Assembly (NCBI GenBank): GCA_900764755.1
Contig: CAAFPE010000082.1
Coordinates: 1 to 54,910 of the forward strand
DNA length: 54,910 nucleotides
DNA from: an uncultured Oscillospiraceae bacterium
Lineage (GTDB): Bacteria; Bacillota; Clostridia; Oscillospirales; Oscillospiraceae
Reading direction: 5' to 3'
Position numbers and translations under genes: made by a program. A model generated the notes under the pieces. It had not been told where the DNA came from, ran no database searches, and saw only the letters and a list, made by a program, of their open reading frames with translations. Positions 25,183 through 32,561 of this stretch are shown here, in pieces. Numbering within the stretch: the stretch's first letter is position 1; each line of letters begins with the position of its first letter.

Positions 25183-26739
25183 TCAGGCGTGGGCCTGGAA
25201 CTCCGGATCGTTGGCAATCTGCTTCTGGGCAATTTTGTACAATACGACCAACCCCAGAACATTGACTACAAGGCCTACTGCCAAACCGGTAAACATCATA
25301 CCAGTATAGCCGGACACAATAAAGCCAATGATGGAGGCCACACCAACAGTCAGGCCATAAGGCAGCTGCGTTCTCACGTGCTCCACATGGTCGCAGGCAG
25401 ACGCGGTGGACGCCAGGATCGTGGTATCGGAGATGGGGGAGCAGTGGTCGCCGAACAGACCGCCGCTGATGGTGGCGCCCACCGCCAGCTCGACGGGCAG
25501 GCCAAACTGATACATCACCGGGAACGCAATGGGCAGCAGGATCGCCCAGGTACCCCAGGAAGAACCGGTGGAGAATCCAATGAAAGCGCCGAATACAAAC
25601 ACAACAGCGGGAACCAGCTGGGGCGGGAAGCCAGTGTTGGCGATGATGTCAGCTATAAAGAACTTCAGACCCAGATCGCCCAGAATACGGCCCAGGGACC
25701 AAGCCAGGATCAAGATAATACTGACTTCCATCATGTCGATGATGCCCTTCACCCACTTGTCGATCGCTTCAGAGAAGGTAAAGATCTTGGACTGATGTGC
25801 CACCAGGCCAATGGCCAGAGAGCCGGTGATGAAGCCGCAGGTAACACCCAGGGTGATCTTGCCATTCAGGAAGGATCCGATAAAACCGTTGGCAGCAATG
25901 TCGCCCGTCCAGAAAATGACGCCGAACAGAGTAACAAACAGGGTCCCCATAGGGATAAAGATGTTTTTCAGAGACAGCTTGGCTCCCTCAGGCAGCACAA
26001 AGCCCTTGGCATCCTCCTGAATGATGGGATGATCGTTCGGACCGATCAGCTGCCCCGTACGGGTCGCCCGCTGCTCCGCCACATACATAGGGCCTACATC
26101 CAGGCCGGTGCGGACCACGATGAACACCGTGATGATGGACAGTACAGCATAGAAATTGAAGGGAAGATACTTCCAGTAAATGGGCCACGGATTATCGCCC
26201 ATGCCCAGCATCACCATCTGAGTTGCAATCAGGCCGGTGATATAGGGACCATAGCTGCAAACAGGAGACAGGGCAGCAATCGTAGAGGCCAGACCATCAC
26301 ACAAATAAGCCAGCTTTACACGGGCAACCTTGAATCGCTCAGTGATGGGACGCATGATAACGCCCAGTGTAAAGTTCGGCTCAGTATAGATAAACGCAAA
26401 CGCCGCAGCAAATGTGGCAGTTTGGGCTCCTTTTTTGGTATGGATATGTTTTGCAGCAAAGTCACCCAGCGCTTTTGCAGCGCCAGAGCTCTTGATCAGA
26501 TTGACAAAACCGCCGGCAATGGTGACCAGCACCAAGGTGCCGGCATTTCCCTCAATAGAAGGGAACACATCATTTTGAATCATATTCGGCAGCGCGATCA
26601 GCGGGTTCCAGCCGTTGAGAATAACTGCTCCAACGTAGCCGCCAATCATCAGGGAAAGGAGTGTCTTTTTGGTTTTCAAAGCTAGGACGATGACGAGTAT
26701 CGCAGGGATAACTGACAAAAATCCATAGTTAGCTTCCAT
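25183..26739 (-). CDS. NhaC-family sodium/proton antiporter-like transporter
   Basis: 518 residues with about 12 hydrophobic spans. The conserved ion-transporter sequences GSSWGTWAILLPIAFP and GDHCSPISDTTILAS match the NhaC family. Some members exchange organic solutes rather than simply protons, and its position as the first gene of the ureide cluster suggests it imports the substrate or exports a product in a sodium-coupled way. Start ATG follows GGAGGGCATGTTAAA. Two candidate promoters lie 150-345 bp upstream. Confidence 0.88.
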   Translation of the reverse strand: MEANYGFLSVIPAILVIVLALKTKKTLLSLMIGGYVGAVILNGWNPLIALPNMIQNDVFPSIEGNAGTLVLVTIAGGFVNLIKSSGAAKALGDFAAKHIHTKKGAQTATFAAAFAFIYTEPNFTLGVIMRPITERFKVARVKLAYLCDGLASTIAALSPVCSYGPYITGLIATQMVMLGMGDNPWPIYWKYLPFNFYAVLSIITVFIVVRTGLDVGPMYVAEQRATRTGQLIGPNDHPIIQEDAKGFVLPEGAKLSLKNIFIPMGTLFVTLFGVIFWTGDIAANGFIGSFLNGKITLGVTCGFITGSLAIGLVAHQSKIFTFSEAIDKWVKGIIDMMEVSIILILAWSLGRILGDLGLKFFIADIIANTGFPPQLVPAVVFVFGAFIGFSTGSSWGTWAILLPIAFPVMYQFGLPVELAVGATISGGLFGDHCSPISDTTILASTASACDHVEHVRTQLPYGLTVGVASIIGFIVSGYTGMMFTGLAVGLVVNVLGLVVLYKIAQKQIANDPEFQAHA

Positions 26740-26888
26740 TTTAACATGCCCTCCTCTTTTTTATGACTTATGCTGAGTTAAGCGCGTACATATCCGTGAG
26801 ACAGCTCCCCCTTTCCACAGTTGTGGCAACACACAAATCAACCTACTCCAATTACAGTGCACCACAGGCTCAAAGCGACTGATTTGCT

Positions 26889-26916
26889 ATGTTAGAAGCG
26901 TGGCACATCCGGTCAA
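26889..26916 (-). promoter_or_regulatory. Proximal candidate promoter of nhaC operon (P2)
   Basis: TTGACC (26916-26911), 16-bp spacer, TAACAT (26894-26889). It has the same -10 as the distal promoter and would give a leader of about 140 nt. Confidence 0.45.
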
Positions 26917-27055
26917 ATCTGCGTCCATACATTACCGAATGCACAGCCTTCTACATACATATTTGAATATGAGACGATCACATTCCGCTTTTCTGATTCC
27001 ATTTATTTTGTACACAATATAGGAACAACGTTTTATTATCTTTAATTTTATTCTG

Positions 27056-27084
27056 ATGTTAGCACATCCCTCCTCTCTTGTCAA
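27056..27084 (-). promoter_or_regulatory. Distal candidate promoter of nhaC operon (P1)
   Basis: TTGACA (27084-27079), 17-bp spacer, TAACAT (27061-27056). It would give a leader of about 310 nt. I recognise no known riboswitch class in that leader. Confidence 0.6.
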
Positions 27085-27130
27085 CTCACTTTTGTGCTCT
27101 TTCCATATAAAACACCAATAATTCCGCTAT

Positions 27131-27140
27131 TGTATACAGC
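27131..27140. promoter_or_regulatory. TGTATACAGC element upstream of nhaC
   Basis: Ten bases shared with the perfect palindrome at 12256-12267 and located about 50 bp upstream of the P1 -35. It is a possible second site for the cluster regulator. Confidence 0.3.
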
Positions 27141-27525
27141 ATAATATTCAAATCGCTGTTTCTACTTGCTCAACTTCACCCGCTCTCACAATAGAGGTTG
27201 AAAATTGGATCAGCAAAGCGTGCAGGATTCTATGTATCAGTCCCGCCATCCATTATCACGCTATTGGGAAACAGCACTTCAAACCATCCCAGCCTGTTAT
27301 GTGCCGGCGTCAGTTATCAGCGTCCGGCAGAAGGTCAGCATATATTCACACATTACAAACAGCAGCAATCCAAGAAGTCCAGTATCTATATCAGGTCCGT
27401 CCCGAAAGCTGAAGTGTATGAACGCAAGAGGCTCTTCTGTGAAACAAATCTCTCGCCGCCTCATCTCACAGCCAAAAGTGTCTGGAGAAAAATTTCATTT
27501 TCCTATGGGAACAGAGGAAAAAACG

Positions 27526-27534
27526 TGATATAAT
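27526..27534 (+). promoter_or_regulatory. Extended -10 promoter of the two-component operon
   Basis: TGATATAAT (TG-n-TATAAT) 34 bp upstream of the ATG at 27568, with no good -35, as in extended -10 promoters. Confidence 0.5.
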
Positions 27535-27567
27535 TTGGGCAAAACAGACGAGGAGGAGGAATCCAGC

Positions 27568-28899
27568 ATGGAGCAGGAGAAGCGCCGCCTGCGGCGGCGG
27601 GCCGCCCGGTGGGAGCGGCGGCTGCTCACCGCCCTGGCCACGGCGCTGAGCGCTGAACTGTTCGTCAATGTGTGGGTGGACAGCTTCCGGGTATCGGGAG
27701 CGGTGGTGCTCTACCCGGTGCTGCTGGTGACCCTGATGCAGGACAGCAGGAAGCCGGACACCGGGGTGCTCACCAGCTGCATGGTGCTTCTGGTGCGGTG
27801 CCTTCTGGGGATGCTGGGGGGCGCGGGAGCGGCAGAAATCCTGTTGAGGGAGTACCCGGGCGCCATCTTCTATCTCTGCTATGAGGCCCTGTTCTGTCTG
27901 GTCCTGCGGGACCGGGAACAGGCGTCCCTCCCCCAGCTGTGGCGGAGCTTCTGGCTGTGTGACGCTCTCTCCAATGTCATCAATCTCACCCTCTCCAAGG
28001 GCTCGTTCCCGGACCTGACCTCTCTGGCCGGCCTGGTGCTGCTGGGGCTGGCCCGGTCCCTGATGGCGGCGGGGGTGCTGTGGGGAATCCGCCGCTCCCG
28101 CCGGCTTCTGCTGGTGGAGGAGCACGAGCGCCGCTATCAGCGGCTGTTCCTTATGACCGCCAACCTGAAAAACGAGCTCTACTTTCTGAAAAAGGATGCA
28201 GAAAACATCGAGGGCATCATGACCCGGGCCTACCGGCTGTATGAGCAGCTGGGGGAACAGAACTGCCCGGAGGAACTGCGGCAGTTGGCCCTGTCCATCG
28301 CCCGGGACGTCCACGAGGTCAAAAAGGACAACCTGAGCATCATCCGTGGCATTGAGGGCGAGGTGGCCGGCACCGGGACCGACAACGACGAGCAGATGTG
28401 GATCTCCGACCTGTTCCACATCCTCCAGGACACCATGGGGCACATCCTGGAAGAGGCGCAGGAGCAGATCGCCATTCAGTGCCACTATGAGACCGACTTC
28501 TCCACCGAGGAGCACTACCGCCTCATGTCCATCCTGAAAAATCTGGTGATGAACGCCGCCGAGGCCATCCAGAGCGGCCGGGGCACCGGGGCCATCTGGG
28601 TGGAGGAGCAGCTGGTCGGGGAGGATCTGGTGTTCACCGTTCAGGACAACGGCCCCGGTATCTCCCCCCGAGCCATGCAGAACCTGTTCCGGGTGGGCTA
28701 CTCCACCAAGTTCAACCCGGAGACTGGAAACATCAGCCGTGGGATCGGCCTGCCCGCCGTGGAGTTCATGGTCCAAGAGCTGGGCGGGACCATCCAGGTG
28801 GACAGCGGGCCGGGGGCCGTCCCCGGCGGAACGGACGCCACAGGCGCCTGCTTTCGGGTGACCATCCCGGCAGCGGCCCTGGAGAAGGGAGCAGTATGA
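27568..28899 (+). CDS. Sensor histidine kinase, GlnK (YcbA)-like
   Basis: 443 residues, starting MEQEKRRL after GAGGAGGAGGA. The N-terminal half carries about five or six hydrophobic spans (about 20-190) with no large extracellular domain. A dimerisation/phosphoacceptor helix with DVHEVKKDN follows, then an HATPase domain with N box (LKNLVMNAAEAI), G1 (DNGPGIS), F box and G2 (GIGLPAV). It overlaps its response regulator by four bases. YcbA/GlnK kinases sense glutamine or related amino acids in Bacillus; ligand identity here is inferred from the partner only. Confidence 0.88.
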   Translation: MEQEKRRLRRRAARWERRLLTALATALSAELFVNVWVDSFRVSGAVVLYPVLLVTLMQDSRKPDTGVLTSCMVLLVRCLLGMLGGAGAAEILLREYPGAIFYLCYEALFCLVLRDREQASLPQLWRSFWLCDALSNVINLTLSKGSFPDLTSLAGLVLLGLARSLMAAGVLWGIRRSRRLLLVEEHERRYQRLFLMTANLKNELYFLKKDAENIEGIMTRAYRLYEQLGEQNCPEELRQLALSIARDVHEVKKDNLSIIRGIEGEVAGTGTDNDEQMWISDLFHILQDTMGHILEEAQEQIAIQCHYETDFSTEEHYRLMSILKNLVMNAAEAIQSGRGTGAIWVEEQLVGEDLVFTVQDNGPGISPRAMQNLFRVGYSTKFNPETGNISRGIGLPAVEFMVQELGGTIQVDSGPGAVPGGTDATGACFRVTIPAAALEKGAV

Positions 28900-29732
28900 G
28901 GATCTATATTGTAGAGGATGACACCTCCGTGATCGGGATCCTGGAGGACATCGTGGAGGGAAACGAGCTGGGCTTCGTGTGCGGCGACAGCGGCGGGGAA
29001 CCGGCGGACCTGGGACAGATCCTGGCCCTGGACCCCGACCTGGTCCTGGTGGATCTGCTGATGCCTCAGAAGGACGGCATCCAGGTGGTGCGGGAGCTGA
29101 AGGAGCAGGGCTGCCGGGCCAAGTTCATCATGATCTCCCAGGTGAGCAACAAGGAGATGGTGGCCAAGGCCTATCTGGCCGGGGTGGACTTTTTCATCAA
29201 CAAGCCCATCAACCTCATCGAGGTGCGCCAGGTCATCCTAAATGTGCGCCGCCAGCTGGAAAATGAGCGGGATCTCCACACCATCCAGAGCGTTTTTGCA
29301 GAAAAAGCCGCTCCGGCAGGGCGGCGCAGCCGCCTGGATGCCCAGCGCAAGCGGATCCAGACCACCCTGAGCCAGCTGGGGATGGCGGGAGAAAAGGGCG
29401 CCCGGGACATCGTGGAACTGTGTATGCTCCTTCTGGAGCAGGGGCAGCAGGTCAGTCAGGTGGGGGTCGGCGCCCTGTGCGCCCAGCTCAGCGACAGCCC
29501 AAAATCCATGGAGCAGCGGGCCAGGCGGGCGGTGGAGCGGGGACTGCACCACCTGGCCAGCCTGGGTCTGGAGGATTACGGCAACGAGATCTTCACCCTG
29601 TACGCCTCCCGCCTGTTCCCCTTCCAGGAGGTACGGGCCGAGATGGCCTGTATCCAGGGCCGTGGGCCCAAGGGCAAGGCCAATCTCAAGCGCTTCCTGG
29701 ACGGAATGCTGGTGCTGGTGGAGGAGGACTGA
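28896..29732 (+). CDS. Response regulator with YcbB-type (GlnL-like) output domain
   Basis: 278 residues. The receiver domain (about 1-120) has the acidic pair EDD (7-9), phosphoacceptor Asp53 in VLVDLLMP, and the lysine in FINKPINL. The C-terminal half (about 145-278) resembles the YcbB domain found in Bacillus GlnL, which activates glutamine utilisation genes and is always paired with a YcbA-like kinase, as here. Its start overlaps the kinase stop (ATGA). Target genes are unknown; the neighbouring nitrogen-catabolic cluster is a natural candidate. Confidence 0.87.
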   Translation: MRIYIVEDDTSVIGILEDIVEGNELGFVCGDSGGEPADLGQILALDPDLVLVDLLMPQKDGIQVVRELKEQGCRAKFIMISQVSNKEMVAKAYLAGVDFFINKPINLIEVRQVILNVRRQLENERDLHTIQSVFAEKAAPAGRRSRLDAQRKRIQTTLSQLGMAGEKGARDIVELCMLLLEQGQQVSQVGVGALCAQLSDSPKSMEQRARRAVERGLHHLASLGLEDYGNEIFTLYASRLFPFQEVRAEMACIQGRGPKGKANLKRFLDGMLVLVEED

Positions 29733-29773
29733 GCCCTGTTCAAATGTACCTCTACTCAAAAAGGTCAACGCCA

Positions 29774-29816
29774 CGGCAGCCGCAGGATCCAATATCCTGC
29801 GGCTGCCGCTTTTTTG
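29774..29816 (+). terminator. Terminator of the two-component operon
   Basis: A 14-bp stem (GGCAGCCGCAGGAT/ATCCTGCGGCTGCC) followed by GCTTTTTT. Confidence 0.9.
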
Positions 29817-29829
29817 TGATGTCTGGGCC

Positions 29830-30648
29830 CTACTCCTGGATGGGGATCTCGATCTGAGTGATGTATTCGTTAAAGCTGTCGATGACGCTCTCATTGAGCC
29901 CCGTCTCATAGGACCAGCCGTACAGCTTCAGGCCGTGCGTCCCGGCATAGGCAAGGATCTCCTCATAGCGGCCTGGAAGGTTACCCCAGCTCCCCTTACA
30001 GAAGGCCCGGAGATACCGGCCGGCGGGCCGGATATGCAGCCCCTTTTGGGTGCTGAGGCGCGGCAGTTCCACATACAGCGCCCCGTAGCGGTCAAAGTGC
30101 CCCTGGTACAGGTGCTCCACCGCGATCATGGAGCCGTATACCGCATCATGGAGGCGCTGTAATTTGTGCCGCTTCACCGCCCCGATCACCCGCTCCACAT
30201 CGGCAGCTGCGGGCAGCTCCTGCTCTACCGGGACCACAGCCAGGCAGCTTTTTTTCCTCTGGACCACACTGATCTCAGAAAGATCCAGGTGCAGCAGTGC
30301 CATCATGTCCTGGTGGCGGCTCACCAGGGTCTTTTTCATTGTCCGCAGGTGGGCGATCCGCTCCTCCAGCTCCCGGATCTGGGCGGACAGCAGCTGCTCC
30401 ATGCCGGAGGCGGAGCGGTGCTCCATAAAGCCCTTGATCTCCGGGATCGAGACATTCAGCTCCCGGAGCATAAGAACCGTCTCCAGAGTGGAGCTCTGTT
30501 GATAGGTGTAGTAGCGGTACCCGTTTTCCCCGATCACAGCGGGGGTCACCAGCCCTATCTCGTCGTACCACATCAGCGTTTTTTTCGTCACGCCGTGGAT
30601 GGCCGCAAACTGCCCGATGGTGAACAGCTTCTGCCGTTGATCCAGCAC
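29830..30648 (-). CDS. MerR-family regulator with effector-binding domain
   Basis: 272 residues. The start is taken as GTG at 30648 (LDQRQKLFTIGQFA) behind AAGGGGGAA; longer frames cross the promoter region. It has an N-terminal MerR winged helix (FTIGQFAAIHGVTKKTLMWYDEIGLVTP in part), a coiled-coil dimerisation helix (about 80-115) and a C-terminal GyrI/BmrR-like effector domain (about 120-272). It belongs to the multidrug-sensing MerR type. It is divergent from an ABC exporter whose promoter has the 19-bp spacer and palindrome characteristic of MerR activation, so that exporter is its likely target. Confidence 0.9.
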   Translation of the reverse strand: MLDQRQKLFTIGQFAAIHGVTKKTLMWYDEIGLVTPAVIGENGYRYYTYQQSSTLETVLMLRELNVSIPEIKGFMEHRSASGMEQLLSAQIRELEERIAHLRTMKKTLVSRHQDMMALLHLDLSEISVVQRKKSCLAVVPVEQELPAAADVERVIGAVKRHKLQRLHDAVYGSMIAVEHLYQGHFDRYGALYVELPRLSTQKGLHIRPAGRYLRAFCKGSWGNLPGRYEEILAYAGTHGLKLYGWSYETGLNESVIDSFNEYITQIEIPIQE

Positions 30649-30661
30649 AAAAAATTCCCCC

Positions 30662-30692
30662 TTGACCGTCCTGTTACAGGATGGTTTATGAT
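30662..30692 (+). promoter_or_regulatory. MerR-type promoter and operator of the ABC exporter
   Basis: TTGACC (30662-30667) and TATGAT (30687-30692) are separated by 19 bp, the overlong spacing that MerR activators correct by DNA distortion. The spacer is filled by a near-perfect palindrome ACCGTCCTG-TTA-CAGGATGGT (30665-30685, 8 of 9 pairs). Confidence 0.85.
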
Positions 30693-30835
30693 GGTACCAG
30701 TGTAACACGGGCGTTCCAGGGCTGTAAAGGCTCCCCGCGCCCCATGCAGCAAAAATGCGGCAGGCCAGGGCCGTCTGTCCCCTCCCCCGCCGTCTGATCC
30801 CATCATTCCACATCAAGGAGGCAAACAAACACCCC

Positions 30836-32560
30836 ATGAAAACGATTTTTTCCAAGGTAAAGCTGAGCGGAAGGCAGGTGGCCGGGCTGTCGGTCCTGGT
30901 GCTGCTGTCCTCCATCGGGCAGATGATGCTGCCCTCTCTCCTGGCCCAGATGATCAACGGCGGGGTGGCGGTGCAGTCCCGCTCCACGATTGGAGCCCTC
31001 GCCGTCATCATGGCAGTCATCACCGTGTTCTCCTGTCTCATCAACCTGGGTTCGGTCCGGCTCGCCTCCGGCATCTCCACCCAGTTCGCCTCCCAGCTTC
31101 GTGAGCGTGTCTTTGACAAGGTGCAGACCTTCTCCTCCGCCGAGATGGACCACTTTGGAACGGCCAGCCTGGTCGCCCGGAGCACCTCGGACATCACCAA
31201 TGTGCAGAATTTTCTCTCCATGCTGCTGCGCATCGGCATCCTGGCCCCCATGATGGCGGTGGCCGGACTGGTGTTCTCCTCCGCCACCGGGGGAAAGGTC
31301 AGCTCCGTGCTGGCCATCGCCGTTCCGGTCCTGATCGCCGCCCTATCGGCCATCGTGATCCTGGCCTCCCGCTATTCCGTCAAGCTCCGCCGGAAGCTGG
31401 ACAGGATCAACCGGCTCTTTCTGGAGTCCCTGGAGGGAGTGCGGGTCATCCGTGCCTTCAACCAGCAGGAGACGGAGCGCGGCCGCTTCCAGCAGGCCAA
31501 TGGGGACTACGCCCTGACCGCCATGTCGGCCGGGCGGATCACCAGCCTGCTCCTCCCCGCCATCAATGTGATCTTCGGCGTGACCACGGCGGCCATCCTG
31601 GGGCTGGGGGCCCACTATGTGGACACCGGGGCCATGGAGGTGGGCTCTCTGGTGGCCAACAGCCAGTATATCAGCATGGTGCTGACCTCTGTGATCATGC
31701 TGTCCCTGGTCATCATGATGTTCCCCACTACCTACGCCTGTGCCGCCCGCATCGCAGAGGTCCTGGAGACAGAGACCGGCATCAAGGATGGAGACTTCCC
31801 CTTTGAGCAGCGCCCTCTGCGCTCCACGCTGGAGTTCCGCCATGTGACCTTCGCCTACCCCGGTGCGGACGAGCCCATTCTCAAGGACATCAGCTTTTCC
31901 GCCCATCCCGGCGAGATCACCGCCATCATCGGCGGGACGGGACGGGGCAAATCCAGCATTTTGAAGCTGATCCCCCGGCTCTATGACCCGCTCTTTGGGG
32001 AGATCCTGGTAGATGGTGTCAACATCCGGCAGTACCGTGTGGACGATCTGCGCTCCATCATCGGATATGTGCCCCAGAAAAATGTCCTCTTCTCCGGCGA
32101 CATTGCCTCCAACCTGAACTTTGGGAAGGAGGACGGTACGGAGGAGGACTGGGCCCGCGCCGCCGGGATCGCCTGTGCGGCGGAATTCATCGCCAAAAAG
32201 CAGGGCGGCTACCACGACCCCATCGCCCAGGGGGGCTCCAACCTGTCCGGCGGCCAACGCCAGCGCATGGCCATCGCCCGGGCCCTGATGAAGCAGCCGG
32301 AGATCTATGTCTTTGACGACAGCTTCTCCGCCCTGGACATGAAAACCGACCAGACCCTGCGCCAAAATCTGAAGGAGAGCGTCGGTGAGGCCACCGTCAT
32401 CCTGGTGGCCCAGCGGGTCAGCACGATCCTGGATGCGGACCGCATCCTGGTGGTGGATGACGGGCAGATCGTGGGCCAGGGGACCCACAGGGAGCTGCTG
32501 CGCACCTGTCCCCTCTACCGGGAGATCGCGGAGATCCAGCTGGGAAAGGAGGCCGTCTGA
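30836..32560 (+). CDS. Heterodimeric ABC exporter, subunit 1 (degenerate Walker B)
   Basis: 574 residues: a six-span membrane domain (about 1-310) then an ATPase domain with Walker A GGTGRGKSS (about 366-374), signature LSGGQ, and Walker B ending in FDDS. The aspartate in place of the catalytic glutamate marks the degenerate site typical of one subunit in heterodimeric exporters such as BmrCD or TM287/288. It is most likely a multidrug or lipid exporter. Start MKTIFSK has AAGGAGG 14 bases upstream, a rather long spacing. Subunit 2 follows immediately. Confidence 0.92.
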   Translation: MKTIFSKVKLSGRQVAGLSVLVLLSSIGQMMLPSLLAQMINGGVAVQSRSTIGALAVIMAVITVFSCLINLGSVRLASGISTQFASQLRERVFDKVQTFSSAEMDHFGTASLVARSTSDITNVQNFLSMLLRIGILAPMMAVAGLVFSSATGGKVSSVLAIAVPVLIAALSAIVILASRYSVKLRRKLDRINRLFLESLEGVRVIRAFNQQETERGRFQQANGDYALTAMSAGRITSLLLPAINVIFGVTTAAILGLGAHYVDTGAMEVGSLVANSQYISMVLTSVIMLSLVIMMFPTTYACAARIAEVLETETGIKDGDFPFEQRPLRSTLEFRHVTFAYPGADEPILKDISFSAHPGEITAIIGGTGRGKSSILKLIPRLYDPLFGEILVDGVNIRQYRVDDLRSIIGYVPQKNVLFSGDIASNLNFGKEDGTEEDWARAAGIACAAEFIAKKQGGYHDPIAQGGSNLSGGQRQRMAIARALMKQPEIYVFDDSFSALDMKTDQTLRQNLKESVGEATVILVAQRVSTILDADRILVVDDGQIVGQGTHRELLRTCPLYREIAEIQLGKEAV

Positions 32561-32561
32561 C

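Larger units (their letters stand above)
26740..27567. other. Large divergent intergenic region
   Basis: 828 bp, A+T-rich, between nhaC (minus) and the histidine kinase gene (plus). It contains two minus-strand promoter candidates, a TGTATACAGC element at 27131-27140 and an extended -10 for the kinase. Short open frames at 27.2-27.5 kb lack ribosome binding sites and recognisable sequence and are not called. Confidence 0.6.

Noticed and set aside
26740..27049. Purine or guanidine riboswitch in the nhaC leader
   Set aside because: A CATATTC-like segment suggested a purine aptamer, but the conserved junction and loop sequences are absent.
27198..27533. Overlapping 107-111 codon frames in the nhaC/kinase intergenic region
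   Set aside because: Two frames cover the same bases, neither has a ribosome binding site or recognisable sequence, and one runs through the kinase -10.
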